Positions 37,699 to 47,200 of a DNA stretch of 64,000 nucleotides are shown piece by piece. The first letter of the stretch is position 1, and every line of letters starts with the position of its first letter. Source of the DNA: Terriglobia bacterium (GTDB taxonomy: Bacteria > Acidobacteriota > Terriglobia > Acidiferrales > UBA7541); assembly GCA_020073605.1 (NCBI GenBank), contig JAIQEW010000011.1:264099-328098 (forward strand). The letters are read 5' to 3'. The notes under the pieces were generated by a model, which made no database searches, was not told where the DNA came from, and worked only from the letters and a program-made list of their open reading frames with translations. The position numbers and the translations under genes were made by a program.

Positions 37699-39287
37699 GC
37701 GTAAAAGTCTACGTTCCGTGCGATGCTGCGACCGTTTCGGTCGGCGCGGATGCTGTCGCTAAAGCGATCGCGGAACAGATTGCAACGCGGCGGCTTGGCG
37801 CGTCTCTGGTTCGCAATGGTTCGCGCGGCATGTTCTGGCTTGAGCCGCTCGTCGAGGTCGAAACGCCTCAAGGCCGCATCGCCTATGGCCCCGTGTCGGT
37901 GGATGCGGTTGCAGGTCTGTTCGATGCCGGATTCCTCGAGGGTAAACCTCACGCGCTTCGTCTGGGCCCCACTGAAGAGATTCCATTCTTGAAGCGCCAG
38001 GAGCGGCTGACCTTCGCGCGCTGCGGCATCACCGATCCTCTCTCGCTTTCGGATTACGTGAGCCACGGCGGATACCGCGGACTCGAAAAAGCTCTCAAGC
38101 TCACGCCGCAGGCGATTGTGGAAGAGGTCACGAACTCCGGACTTCGCGGGCGCGGCGGCGCGGGATTCCCCACCGGAATTAAGTGGCGCACCGTTCTCAA
38201 CGCTCCAGCGGAACAGAAATACATCGTCTGCAACGCGGATGAGGGCGATAGCGGCACCTACGCCGATCGCATGATCATCGAAGGCGATCCGTTCGTGCTG
38301 ATCGAAGGCATGACCATCGCGGGAATCGCCGTCGGAGCCACGAGCGGATACATCTACCTTCGCTCCGAGTACCCCCACGCGTTTCGCACTCTCCGGCGCG
38401 CAATCGCGATCGCTTACGACAAGGGCTATCTCGGCGAGAATGTCGCCGGAAGCGGAAAAAGATTCGATCTCGACGTGCGCCTCGGCGCCGGAGCCTACAT
38501 CTGCGGCGAAGAAACGTCGCTACTCGAAAGCCTGGAAGGCAAGCGCGGCCAGATTCGCTTCAAGCCGCCGCTGCCCGCCATCGAGGGACTGTTCGGCAAG
38601 CCGACCGTGGTCAACAACGTGATCTCGCTCGCCACCGTGCCGATTATTCTCGACAAAGGCGGCGAGTATTACAAAAACTTCGGAATGGGAAGATCTCGCG
38701 GCACTTTGACAATCCAGCTTGCCGGGAACATCAAACACGGCGGATTGGTGGAGAAAGCGTTCGGCCTGACTCTGCGCGAAGCAATCTACGATTTCGGCGG
38801 CGGTACGGCCTCGGGACGCCCGCTGCGAGCCGTGCAAGTCGGCGGCCCATTGGGCGCATACTTTCCTGAATCGCTTCTCGATACGCCGCTCGACTACGAG
38901 GCGTTCATCGAGCGAAAGGGCATGCTCGGGCATGGCGGAATCGTGGTATTCGACGATACCGTCGATCTCGCCCGGCAAGCGCGCTTTGCGATGGAGTTCT
39001 GCGCGGTCGAGAGCTGCGGCAAGTGCACGCCCTGCCGCGTCGGCTCCACGCGCGGCGTCGAGGTGATCAACAGGATCATCGCGAACGAGAACCGCGAGCA
39101 GAATCTTGAGCTGCTCGGGGACTTGTGCGAAGTGCTGATGGACGGCTCGCTTTGCGCGCTCGGCGGGCTCATTCCCTTCCCGGTGCAGAGCGCGATTCGC
39201 CATTTTCCGGAAGATTTTCAGAAGCCGGCGCCTCCTCCGCCGGCAAGCGGGTCCAGTAAGGTTCAGGAGACACAATCATGGCGCTGA
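37695..39287 (+). CDS. fdsB: NAD-dependent formate dehydrogenase beta subunit (NuoF-like)
   Basis: 530 residues. An N-terminal thioredoxin-like region without cluster cysteines (about 1-95) is typical of FdsB. The NADH/FMN core follows with RGRGGAGFPTG at 151-161 and CNADEGDSGTYADR at about 178. The [4Fe-4S] motif is ESCGKCTPCRVGSTRG near 435, with a fourth Cys in SLCALGG. This subunit takes electrons from FdsA and reduces NAD+ at FMN. The 3' end overlaps fdsA by 10 bp. Confidence 0.94.
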   Translation: MSVKVYVPCDAATVSVGADAVAKAIAEQIATRRLGASLVRNGSRGMFWLEPLVEVETPQGRIAYGPVSVDAVAGLFDAGFLEGKPHALRLGPTEEIPFLKRQERLTFARCGITDPLSLSDYVSHGGYRGLEKALKLTPQAIVEEVTNSGLRGRGGAGFPTGIKWRTVLNAPAEQKYIVCNADEGDSGTYADRMIIEGDPFVLIEGMTIAGIAVGATSGYIYLRSEYPHAFRTLRRAIAIAYDKGYLGENVAGSGKRFDLDVRLGAGAYICGEETSLLESLEGKRGQIRFKPPLPAIEGLFGKPTVVNNVISLATVPIILDKGGEYYKNFGMGRSRGTLTIQLAGNIKHGGLVEKAFGLTLREAIYDFGGGTASGRPLRAVQVGGPLGAYFPESLLDTPLDYEAFIERKGMLGHGGIVVFDDTVDLARQARFAMEFCAVESCGKCTPCRVGSTRGVEVINRIIANENREQNLELLGDLCEVLMDGSLCALGGLIPFPVQSAIRHFPEDFQKPAPPPPASGSSKVQETQSWR

Positions 39288-42121
39288 TTCGAGAAGTCGA
39301 TTACGGGACCCCGAAGCAAGTTTCCGACACGCTCGTGACGCTGGAGATCGACGGGAAGCCGGTCACCGTGCCGGCCGGCACGTCGGTGATGCGCGCGGCG
39401 GCCGAAGTGGGTGTTCAGATACCCAAGCTTTGCGCCAGCGATAACCTGAAAGCTTTCGGCTCCTGTCGCCTCTGCCTGGTCGAAGTGGAAGGGCGGAAGG
39501 GTACGCCCGCCTCCTGCACGACTCCCGCCGAGCAAGGCATGAAGGTGCGGACGCAATCGCCCAAACTTGCCAAGCTGCGCCTGGGCGTGATGGAACTCTA
39601 TGCCTCGGACTTTCCGCCCGAATTGCTCAAGCCCTCCGCAGGCGTGAACTCCGAGTTTCAGGAGATGGCCGTGGCCGTCGGCCTGAGCAAGGTCCGTTAC
39701 GGTTACTCCGGCAAGAATCATCAGAACGCCGAAAAGGACGAGTCGAATCCGTACTTCTCCTTCGATCCCTCCAAGTGCATCGTCTGCTCGCGCTGCGTGC
39801 GCGCGTGCGATGAGGTGCAGGGCACTTTGGCGCTTACCATCGACGGGCGAGGCTTCGCTTCCCAGGTTTCAGCCGGCGACAAGCCCTTCCTCGAATCGGA
39901 GTGCGTTTCCTGCGGCGCGTGCGTGCAGGCCTGTCCGACGGATAGCCTTCTGGAAAAGACCGTGATCGCGAAAGGCCGGCCGGATCGCAGCGTGGTTACG
40001 ACGTGCGCCTACTGCGGCGTGGGCTGCTCCTTCAAGGCCGAGTTGCGGGGCAATGAGGTCGTCCGCATGATGCCATTCAAGGACGGCAAAGCGAATCACG
40101 GCCACTCGTGCGTGAAAGGCCGCTTCGCGTGGGGCTACGCCACCCACAAAGACCGCATTACGAAGCCCATGGTCCGCGCCAAGATCACCGATCCGTGGCG
40201 CGAAGTGAGCTGGGAAGAAGCCATCGGCCACGCCGCCAGCGAATTCAAGCGGATCCAGGCAAAATACGGGCGCGATTCGATCGGCGGCATCACTTCTTCG
40301 CGCTGCACGAACGAAGAGACTTACCTGGTCCAGAAGATGGTCCGCGCCGCCTTCGGCAACAATAACACCGACACGTGCGCACGCGTCTGCCACTCGCCTA
40401 CGGGCTATGGTATGAATACGACGCTTGGCACCTCCGCCGGAACTCAGAACTTCGACTCGATCGAAGCGGCCGACGTAGTCATGATCATCGGCGCGAATCC
40501 CACGGACGCCCATCCGGTGTTTGCGTCGCAAATGAAACGCAGGCTGCGGGAGGGCGCCCGGCTCATCATTCTCGATCCGCGCCGAATTGACCTGGTCAAG
40601 TCGCCGCACATCCAGGCCGACTATCACTTGCCTTTGCTGCCGGGCACGAACGTGGCAATGATCAACGCTCTCGCTCACGTGGTGGTAACGGAAGGCCTGG
40701 TGGACGAAGCTTTTGTGAAGGAGCGCTGCGACGTCGCGGCGTTCGAACAGTGGCGCAAGTTCATCGCTGAGGAGCGTAACTCGCCCGAAGTCGCGGAAAA
40801 ATTCACCGGCGTGCCCGCGGCGGACGTTCGAGCGGCCGCGCGGATGTACGCGACTGGCGGAAACGCGGCGATCTACTATGGACTGGGCGTCACCGAGCAC
40901 AGCCAGGGATCGACCATGGTAATGGGGATGTGCAATTTGGCCATGGCCACCGGCAACCTCGGCAAAAACGGCGTCGGTATCAATCCTCTGCGGGGGCAGA
41001 ATAACGTGCAGGGCTCCTGCGACATGGGATCATTCCCTCACGAATTCCCCGGATACCGCCATGTCTCCCAAACCGCCGTGCGCGAATCATTCGAAGCCGC
41101 GTGGAAAGTGGCACTCCAGTCCGAGCCCGGCCTGCGCATTCCGAATATGATCGACGCGGCTGTCGACGGCACCTTCAAGGGCATCTACATTCAGGGCGAG
41201 GATATCGTTCAGTCCGACCCGAACACGCAGCATATTTCCGGCGGTCTGGCTGCTATGGAGTGCGTTGTCGTCCAGGATTTGTTCCTGAATGAGACCGCAA
41301 GCTACGCCCACGTGTTCCTGCCCGGCTCGACCTTCCTGGAAAAGGACGGCACCTTCACGAACGCGGAGCGCCGCATCAGCCGCGTCCGCAAGGCCATCGA
41401 ACCCATGGCCGGCTTGGGCGACTGGGAAGCGACCATTGCGCTCTCTGCAGCCATGGGATATCCGATGCATTACAACCATCCGTCCGAGATAATGGACGAG
41501 ATCGCGCGACTTACTCCGACTTTTAAGGGCGTCAGCTTTGAGAAGATCGAGCAGCTCGGCAGTATTCAGTGGCCCTGCAATGACAAGGCCCCCGAGGGCA
41601 CTCCCGTGATGCACATCGGCGGGTTCGTCCGCGGCAAGGGCCGGTTCATGATTACCGAATTCGTACCCACCGACGAGCGGACGACCGGCCGCTTCCCGCT
41701 GATCCTGACCACGGGGCGCATCCTGTCGCAATACAACGTCGGCGCCCAAACTCGCCGGACGGACAACAACGTTTGGCACGACATGGACGTGCTCGAGATT
41801 CATCCGTCCGACGCAGAAAATCGCGGCATTAAGGAAGGCGACCTGGTTTCGCTCGCGAGCCGCTCGGGGGAAATCACTCTGCCTGCCCGCATCTCGGAGC
41901 GCATGCAACCGGGCGTCGTCTATACCACGTTCCACCATGCGATGACCGGCGCGAACGTCGTCACGACCGAGTTTTCGGACTGGGCTACGAACTGCCCCGA
42001 ATACAAGGTGACGGCGGTGCAGGTGCAGCTCGCGAGACACCTATCCGAATGGCAGGAGCACTACCGCGAGACGCGCCGCTTGACCACACGGATCGAGCGG
42101 GAATCCACCGCAAACGACTGA
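39278..42121 (+). CDS. fdsA: Formate dehydrogenase alpha subunit, molybdenum bis-MGD (Cys form)
   Basis: 947 residues. The N-terminal [2Fe-2S] domain has C52, C63, C66 and C80. The following segment, where NuoG-like proteins bind a His/Cys3 [4Fe-4S] cluster, reads DFPPELLKPSAGVNSEFQEM (111-130) and has none of the ligands. Two ferredoxin-type clusters follow (C167/170/173/177 and C209/212/215/219), then the cluster near molybdenum (C243/246/250/278). The Mo ligand is Cys371 in CARVCHSPT, so no selenocysteine is needed. The C-terminal molybdopterin-binding domain is complete. It oxidises formate to CO2 in the cytoplasm, or the reverse. No fdhD/fdsC chaperone gene lies in the window. Confidence 0.95.
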   Translation: MALIREVDYGTPKQVSDTLVTLEIDGKPVTVPAGTSVMRAAAEVGVQIPKLCASDNLKAFGSCRLCLVEVEGRKGTPASCTTPAEQGMKVRTQSPKLAKLRLGVMELYASDFPPELLKPSAGVNSEFQEMAVAVGLSKVRYGYSGKNHQNAEKDESNPYFSFDPSKCIVCSRCVRACDEVQGTLALTIDGRGFASQVSAGDKPFLESECVSCGACVQACPTDSLLEKTVIAKGRPDRSVVTTCAYCGVGCSFKAELRGNEVVRMMPFKDGKANHGHSCVKGRFAWGYATHKDRITKPMVRAKITDPWREVSWEEAIGHAASEFKRIQAKYGRDSIGGITSSRCTNEETYLVQKMVRAAFGNNNTDTCARVCHSPTGYGMNTTLGTSAGTQNFDSIEAADVVMIIGANPTDAHPVFASQMKRRLREGARLIILDPRRIDLVKSPHIQADYHLPLLPGTNVAMINALAHVVVTEGLVDEAFVKERCDVAAFEQWRKFIAEERNSPEVAEKFTGVPAADVRAAARMYATGGNAAIYYGLGVTEHSQGSTMVMGMCNLAMATGNLGKNGVGINPLRGQNNVQGSCDMGSFPHEFPGYRHVSQTAVRESFEAAWKVALQSEPGLRIPNMIDAAVDGTFKGIYIQGEDIVQSDPNTQHISGGLAAMECVVVQDLFLNETASYAHVFLPGSTFLEKDGTFTNAERRISRVRKAIEPMAGLGDWEATIALSAAMGYPMHYNHPSEIMDEIARLTPTFKGVSFEKIEQLGSIQWPCNDKAPEGTPVMHIGGFVRGKGRFMITEFVPTDERTTGRFPLILTTGRILSQYNVGAQTRRTDNNVWHDMDVLEIHPSDAENRGIKEGDLVSLASRSGEITLPARISERMQPGVVYTTFHHAMTGANVVTTEFSDWATNCPEYKVTAVQVQLARHLSEWQEHYRETRRLTTRIERESTAND

Positions 42122-42124
42122 GAC

Positions 42125-42334
42125 ATGGAATCCGAGAACATGGTGCACATGGCGAATCAGATCGCCCTCTTCTTCGCCAGCTATCCCAAGGACGAAGCGG
42201 TTGCGGGCGTGACGGACCACTTCAAGAAGTTCTGGGAACCGCGCATGCGGAAACAGATCGTCGAATACGTCGCGCACGGCGGGGGTGGGCTGCACGAACT
42301 CGCTCTCGAAGCTGTAAAGCACCTCAGTAACTAG
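42125..42334 (+). CDS. fdsD: Formate dehydrogenase delta subunit
   Basis: 69 residues, helical. Family pattern MVHMANQIALFFASYPKDEA, then FKKFWEPRMRKQIVEY and the Gly-rich GGGGLHELALEAV. FdsD is a small subunit needed for assembly or stability of the FdsGBA complex. It starts 3 bp after the fdsA stop and closes the operon. Confidence 0.93.
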   Translation: MESENMVHMANQIALFFASYPKDEAVAGVTDHFKKFWEPRMRKQIVEYVAHGGGGLHELALEAVKHLSN

Positions 42335-42381
42335 AATCCCGTTCTTTTGCGGGTCGAATAGCCGGCGCGGCCTGCATGCAG

Positions 42382-43359
42382 CTACAGCGTCGACTGCTTC
42401 TTGCAGAACTCCACGATGCGCGCCTCCGACCAGAATCTTTCCTCGCCCGTTTCCCGCGAGACGAACCCGCAGTGTCCGCCGTGGCGCGGAGCGATGATCC
42501 GAATGTTCGGATTTCCGCGAATGGCTGCATGCCCGAACGTTGAAAATGGAACGAAGGGATCATCCTGCGCGGTCAGGATCAGGGTGGGCCGCCGGATTGC
42601 CTCCAGCACGTGCATGGCGCTCGAACGAGCGTAGTAGTCGTCCGCGCCTTCGAAGCCGCAGAAGCGCGCCGTGATGATTTCGTCGAAATCGCGCACGGTC
42701 CGGATGCGGCTCATCCGGCCGAGCGAATAGATATCCGGAAACAGCCGCGCCTTGCGCCGCATCCGGCCCTTCAGCCGCCGCACGAAGTGCCGTTCGTAAT
42801 GGAAATTTCGCGGCTCGCCAAGGGCGTTCACGCAGGCCGCCAAATCGAAGCAAGGCGCCACGGCCACAAACCCGCGAAGCGCTTCGGGCACGGAGTCCCC
42901 GAATTCGCCCGCCATCTTCAGCACCAGGTTCCCGCCCATGGAAAATCCTGCCGCGAATACCTTCGGCAGCCGGTCGCGCTCGATGAGTTCGAGCAGGACC
43001 GCGCGGATATCGCCGCTCCGGCCGGAGTGGTAGAGCGTCGGCGTCAGGCCTTCCGTGCCACCGCAATTCCGCTGGTTGAGCCGCACCACGTTGAAGCCCG
43101 CGATGCCTGCTTTCTCGGCCGTGCCGAGCATGTACCCGGAATCGCTCGAGCCTTCGAGACCGTGCAGCAGTACGAGCGTGGGATGCTTGCGCGGCTCCTT
43201 CTCCCAGTGGCAGTCGGCGCGCACCTGCGTTCCCGGCTCGACCTCGAAGAGCCTCGGCACGCTCGCAGGCAGTTGCGGAAAGCGGCGTGGCAAGAACGCG
43301 GCCACGATGGTCATCAGGTGGGCGTTGCGAAGGGCTGTGTGCGGCTGAAAGTCTTTCAC
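42382..43359 (-). CDS. YheT-family alpha/beta hydrolase
   Basis: 325 residues, GTG start. COG0429/YheT features: N-terminal NAHLMTIVAAFLPR, oxyanion region LVLLHGLEGSSDSGYM, nucleophile Ser140 in GFSMGGNLVLKMAG, Asp in TAQDDPFVP and His in RHGGHCGF. Relatives are cytoplasmic or membrane-bound esterases of uncertain substrate. Convergent with fdsD, no operon partner seen. Confidence 0.9.
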   Translation of the reverse strand: MKDFQPHTALRNAHLMTIVAAFLPRRFPQLPASVPRLFEVEPGTQVRADCHWEKEPRKHPTLVLLHGLEGSSDSGYMLGTAEKAGIAGFNVVRLNQRNCGGTEGLTPTLYHSGRSGDIRAVLLELIERDRLPKVFAAGFSMGGNLVLKMAGEFGDSVPEALRGFVAVAPCFDLAACVNALGEPRNFHYERHFVRRLKGRMRRKARLFPDIYSLGRMSRIRTVRDFDEIITARFCGFEGADDYYARSSAMHVLEAIRRPTLILTAQDDPFVPFSTFGHAAIRGNPNIRIIAPRHGGHCGFVSRETGEERFWSEARIVEFCKKQSTL

Positions 43360-43465
43360 TGCATTCTATGGTAGGCACTGCGAGGCCCGCGCGCAACCCT
43401 CGCGGAAGCGCAAAGCGATAGGCGAGTAAAGACACGCGTACAGCGGGGCGCGGAGGGAACGCAGC

Positions 43466-43696
43466 CTAGCCGAAGATTCTAAGCCACGCCCATTCGAGCA
43501 TCGCCAGCCCGGCAAATCCGGCGGCCATGTAAGCAGCCAGATAGAGAACCAGGACGGCAACGGCAGCGATCGAATTCTTCAGCGTGGGCTGCCCCGGCAG
43601 CGACGCCGGAAGCTCCTCGACCATGTTGCGGGACCGGGTGGCGACAGGCGGCAGGAAGGTGCTGACCGCCTCGCTCATTCCAAAGTGCTCGTTCAT
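43466..43696 (-). CDS. Small single-span membrane protein of unknown function
   Basis: 76 residues from MNEHFGMSEAVSTFLPP. A polar N-half is followed by one hydrophobic segment (about 44-68, IAAVAVLVLYLAAYMAAGFAG) and a short end WAWLRIFG. Not recognised. It lies between the hydrolase and fbp, same strand as both. Small size keeps confidence low. Confidence 0.45.
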   Translation of the reverse strand: MNEHFGMSEAVSTFLPPVATRSRNMVEELPASLPGQPTLKNSIAAVAVLVLYLAAYMAAGFAGLAMLEWAWLRIFG

Positions 43697-43832
43697 GGCC
43701 CGAGTGTATCCAGCGCCCGAAGAACAATCCAATTCAACTTTGCGCTCGAACGAATCACTTTTCGAGATGGATGGCCGGGCGGCCGATCCGGCTAGGGTGC
43801 TTCGTCCCGTTTCGAAAGCGTGACCTTACGAT

Positions 43833-44879
43833 TCAGCGAGCCTGACTTGCAAGATTCGCGGGGTCACGACTGAAATCGGTGCAAAACTTGTCGTAGAGCG
43901 CAACGTCCTGCGTGCTTCCCATGACGATGGGAGCCCGGTCGTGGAGAGAGCTGGCCTGGACGTCCAGCGCGTTTTGCGCTCCAGTCGTGGCAGCGCCTCC
44001 GGCCTGGGCCATGATGAAAGCCATGGGAGCCACTTCGTAGAGGAGGCGTAGTTTCGGTTTTGGCTTTTGCGGATTGCTGCAATCGGCGGGATAAAGGAAG
44101 ACGCCTCCATAGAGCAGCGTGCGATGGAAGTCGGCCACCAGTGAGCCGATGTAGCGCAATGAGTAAGGCCGGCCGGTGGCGGCGTCCTTCTGCTTCAGAT
44201 ACTCGATGTATCTCCGCGTCGGCTCGTCCCAGGAGGCTACGTTGCCTTCATTGATGCTGTAATACTTGCCTTTGGGCGGGGTGACGATTCGCTCGTGCGA
44301 GAGGATGAACTCTCCGATGCTCGGCTCCAGAGTAAAGCCGTAGACGCCCTCCCCGGTGGTGTAAACGATCATGGTGCTCGACCCGTAGAGAAAATAGCCG
44401 GCCGCGATCTGCTCGGATCCTTTCCGGAGGCAATCTCCCAGCGTGCCGTCCCCGGAAGAAGAAATTCGGCGATGGACGGAGAAGATCGTGCCGATGCTGA
44501 CATTCGCCTCGATATTCGAGGATCCGTCCAGCGGGTCGTAGAGCAATACGTATTGCCCCTTGGGAAACCTTGCTGGAATCGGGATGAGGTCGGGGCTTTC
44601 CTCGGAGACCATGACGCAGAGGTGGCCGCCGTGATCCATGGCCCTGTAGATCGTGTCCTGCGCAATCGAGTCCAGTCGCTTTACCAGGTCTCCCGTGACA
44701 TTGGACTCGCCGGTCCCTCCGAAGATGTCCGCCAGCCCCCCGCGGTTCACCTGGTGGGAGATCACCTTGGCGGCGAGTGTCAGGTCCCAGAGCAGGCCCG
44801 TCAGGTCGCCGGTCGCGTGCGGGTGGGCGCGCTCCCGTTCGAGGATGTGCCGCTGGACTGTAACCATTGGTTTTGACAT
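43833..44879 (-). CDS. fbp: Fructose-1,6-bisphosphatase class I
   Basis: 348 residues. Family motifs: metal-binding VSEESP (Glu93, Glu94), DPLDGSSNIEANVSIGTIF (Asp115, Asp118 onwards), YGSSTMIVYTTG, and RYIGSLVADFHRTLLYGGVF for substrate binding, with MAFIMAQAGG near the end. It hydrolyses fructose-1,6-bisphosphate in gluconeogenesis or, where present, the Calvin cycle. Divergent from guaB with 235 bp between the starts. Confidence 0.96.
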   Translation of the reverse strand: MSKPMVTVQRHILERERAHPHATGDLTGLLWDLTLAAKVISHQVNRGGLADIFGGTGESNVTGDLVKRLDSIAQDTIYRAMDHGGHLCVMVSEESPDLIPIPARFPKGQYVLLYDPLDGSSNIEANVSIGTIFSVHRRISSSGDGTLGDCLRKGSEQIAAGYFLYGSSTMIVYTTGEGVYGFTLEPSIGEFILSHERIVTPPKGKYYSINEGNVASWDEPTRRYIEYLKQKDAATGRPYSLRYIGSLVADFHRTLLYGGVFLYPADCSNPQKPKPKLRLLYEVAPMAFIMAQAGGAATTGAQNALDVQASSLHDRAPIVMGSTQDVALYDKFCTDFSRDPANLASQAR

Positions 44880-44997
44880 GGGAAGTTCCTCTAGCCGGAA
44901 TTTCGATCTTAACCGTGTTCCTCGCGCATCCTACGCCTCTGCCGCCATCGACACAACGAATTTGCCACGCGAGCAGGCCGCCGGCGCGCACGCCTTC

Positions 44998-45026
44998 TTG
45001 ATTTCGCGCGAAGATGGGCCTAGAAT
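44998..45026 (+). promoter_or_regulatory. Putative sigma-70 promoter of guaB
   Basis: TTGATT (44998-45003) and TAGAAT (45021-45026) with an exact 17-bp spacer, about 90 bp before guaB. The transcript would carry the leader hairpin at 45072-45096. Confidence 0.55.
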
Positions 45027-45071
45027 TACGAATGGTTCATGACGGTCTTCTTCGACAAGGTAATCTTTTCC

Positions 45072-45106
45072 AAGCCCGGCGAATCTGGCTGGGCTTTCGT
45101 GTTTTT
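45072..45106 (+). terminator. Terminator-like hairpin in the guaB leader
   Basis: AAGCCC (45072-45077) pairs with GGGCTT (45091-45096) and a broken T run follows (TTTTT at 45102-45106). It is directly followed by the G-rich ribosome-binding site GGGGGG, about 8 bp before the ATG. The position, inside the untranslated leader, suggests attenuation or occlusion of translation rather than an end of the upstream gene, which reads the other way. Confidence 0.5.
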
Positions 45107-45114
45107 GGGGGGAT

Positions 45115-46635
45115 ATGCCCATGAGTAGAGAAGCTCTGTTTGTGGCGACGCGGGACGAAACCGCCGGCGATCGGATGATCGAAGGCGCGATCCCCGAAGG
45201 GCTGACCTTCGACGACGTCCTGCTCCTGCCGGGCAAGTGCTCCTTTCTTCCCATGCAGGCGGACACGCGCACGTTTATCTCGCGCAAGATTGCGCTGAAT
45301 ATCCCCATCGCCGCAGCCGCCATGGATACCGTCACCGACGCGCGCCTGGCCATCGCTATCGCGCGACAGGGCGGAATCGGGTTCGTGCATCGGAACATGA
45401 CCATCGACCGCCAAGCCGAGGAAGTAGACCGCGTGAAGCGCTCGGAAAGCGGCATGATCGTCGATCCCGTGACAATCGGACCCGAGATGTCCGTCCGGCA
45501 GGCGCTGGACATCATGAACAAGTACAAGGTTTCCGGCCTCCCCGTCACGCGGGGGTCCCGCCTCGTAGGCATCCTCACGAACCGCGATTTGCGCTTCGAG
45601 CGCAATCTCGACCAGCCCGTCAGCAACATCATGACGAAGGAGAATCTGGTCACCGTGCCGGTCGGAACGACACTAGACGAAGCCGAGCGAATCCTCCAGC
45701 GCCACCGCATCGAAAAGCTTCTCGTTGTCGACAAGGACTTCAACCTCAAGGGCCTCATCACCGTCAAGGACATCCAGAAGAAGCTCGAGTTCCCCAACGC
45801 CACGAAGGACGAGCAGGGTCGGCTGCGCGTCGGCGCGGCCATCGGCGCCACCGGGGATTTTCTCGAGCGCGCCGAGGAGATGGCTCGCGAAAAGGTGGAC
45901 GTGCTGGCAATCGACACCGCGCACGGCCACACCACGCGCGTGATGGACGCGATCCGCGCGGTGAAGCGCAAATTCCCTGAATTGCAGTTGGTCGCCGGGA
46001 ACGTCGCGACGGCGGAAGGAACGCGTGATCTGATCGCGCTCGGCATCGATGGCCTCAAGGTCGGCATCGGGCCGGGCTCGATCTGCACGACGCGCGTCGT
46101 CACCGGCGCGGGCGTGCCGCAAATTACGGCGGTCGCCGAATGTTCGCGCGCCGCGCTTGGCAGCGATGTGCCGATCATCGCCGACGGCGGAATCAAGTTC
46201 TCGGGCGACATCACCAAGGCCATCGCTGCGGGGGCGTCGGCGGTAATGATCGGCAGCCTCTTCGCCGGCACCGAGGAATCCCCCGGCGAAACGATTCTCT
46301 ACCAGGGCCGCACGTTCAAGTCCTACCGCGGAATGGGTTCGCTGGGCGCCATGGAGGCGGGTTCGGCCGACCGCTACGCCCAGGAAACGGCCGAGCGCGG
46401 CAAGTCCGTACCCGAAGGGATCGAAGGCCAGGTGCCGTACAAGGGGCCGCTGGCAGGTCTCGTCGATCAACTCGTCGGCGGGCTGCGCAGCGGGATGGGC
46501 TACTGCGGCACGCCGACTTTGAGGGAACTACAGGAACGCGGCAAGTTCATCCGCATCTCCCAAGCAGGCCTGCGCGAAAGCCACGTCCACGACGTGATCA
46601 TCACACGCGAAGCGCCCAACTACAGGCTCGAGTAA
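45115..46635 (+). CDS. guaB: Inosine-5'-monophosphate dehydrogenase
   Basis: 506 residues; ATG at 45115 or 45121, with GGGGGG just upstream. Barrel start [16 protein letters not shown]. Two CBS domains (about 112-228) with [19 protein letters not shown] between them. Catalytic loop [17 protein letters not shown] with Cys324. Flap region [16 protein letters not shown] near 440. It converts IMP to XMP with NAD+, the first step of guanine nucleotide synthesis. The VanZ gene starts 30 bp downstream. Confidence 0.97.
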   Translation: MPMSREALFVATRDETAGDRMIEGAIPEGLTFDDVLLLPGKCSFLPMQADTRTFISRKIALNIPIAAAAMDTVTDARLAIAIARQGGIGFVHRNMTIDRQAEEVDRVKRSESGMIVDPVTIGPEMSVRQALDIMNKYKVSGLPVTRGSRLVGILTNRDLRFERNLDQPVSNIMTKENLVTVPVGTTLDEAERILQRHRIEKLLVVDKDFNLKGLITVKDIQKKLEFPNATKDEQGRLRVGAAIGATGDFLERAEEMAREKVDVLAIDTAHGHTTRVMDAIRAVKRKFPELQLVAGNVATAEGTRDLIALGIDGLKVGIGPGSICTTRVVTGAGVPQITAVAECSRAALGSDVPIIADGGIKFSGDITKAIAAGASAVMIGSLFAGTEESPGETILYQGRTFKSYRGMGSLGAMEAGSADRYAQETAERGKSVPEGIEGQVPYKGPLAGLVDQLVGGLRSGMGYCGTPTLRELQERGKFIRISQAGLRESHVHDVIITREAPNYRLE

Positions 46636-46665
46636 TGCGGCATCGCCCTTCGGGGGCGCGTTAGG

Positions 46666-47139
46666 ATGCGCTGGATCAAGACGTGGTGGCCGGCGCTTGT
46701 CTGGGCCGCGGTCATCTCGATTTTCTCGACCGGCGCCTTCACGTCGGAAAACACCAGCCGCGTCATTCTCCCGGTCCTCCACTGGCTCCTCCCGCACGCC
46801 TCGCACGCCACGCTCGTCTTTATGCATCATGTGATTCGGAAGTGCGGGCACTTCACCGAATACTTCATTCTGAGCCTGCTGATTCTGCGTGGCATCCGCG
46901 CCGGAAGGAACGAGACGCATCTCGCCTGGGCCCTCGCAGCCATCGCGCTCGTCGCCGGCTTCGCGGCGCTCGATGAATTCCACCAGCGGTTCGTGCCGGG
47001 GCGCACTCCGGCCGTGCACGACGTGCTGATCGATACGGCGGGCGGCGCGGCGGCGCAGGTGATCGCGGCCCTCTTCGCTCTGTGGCTTCACGTCCGGCAG
47101 CGGCGAGCGCAAGAGGAAGGCGCCGGCGGAGATGCCTGA
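46666..47139 (+). CDS. VanZ family membrane protein
   Basis: 157 residues. About four membrane segments. VanZ-like motifs: IRKCGHFTEYFILSLLILRG (the HxxEY core) and ALDEFHQRFVPGRTPAVHDVLID, with DEFHQ and DxxxD. VanZ-like proteins are widespread small membrane proteins; in enterococci VanZ gives low teicoplanin resistance, but for family members elsewhere this role is not shown. Just downstream of guaB and ended by the hairpin at 47145. Confidence 0.88.
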   Translation: MRWIKTWWPALVWAAVISIFSTGAFTSENTSRVILPVLHWLLPHASHATLVFMHHVIRKCGHFTEYFILSLLILRGIRAGRNETHLAWALAAIALVAGFAALDEFHQRFVPGRTPAVHDVLIDTAGGAAAQVIAALFALWLHVRQRRAQEEGAGGDA

Positions 47140-47144
47140 AATGA

Positions 47145-47178
47145 AAAAGCCCGCCCCGATACATCGGGACGGGCTTTT
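47145..47178. terminator. Bidirectional terminator between VanZ gene and rplQ
   Basis: AAAAGCCCG-C-CCCGAT, 2-nt AC loop, ATCGGG-A-CGGGCTTTT: a near-perfect hairpin with a T run on both strands. It ends the guaB/VanZ transcript on the plus strand and the long ribosomal-protein transcript on the minus strand. Confidence 0.92.
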
Positions 47179-47200
47179 GTAAGCCTGATGCGGACCGCTT

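Noticed and set aside
40388..40393. Selenocysteine codon in the formate dehydrogenase
   Set aside because: The Mo-ligand position is a TGC cysteine codon, not TGA.
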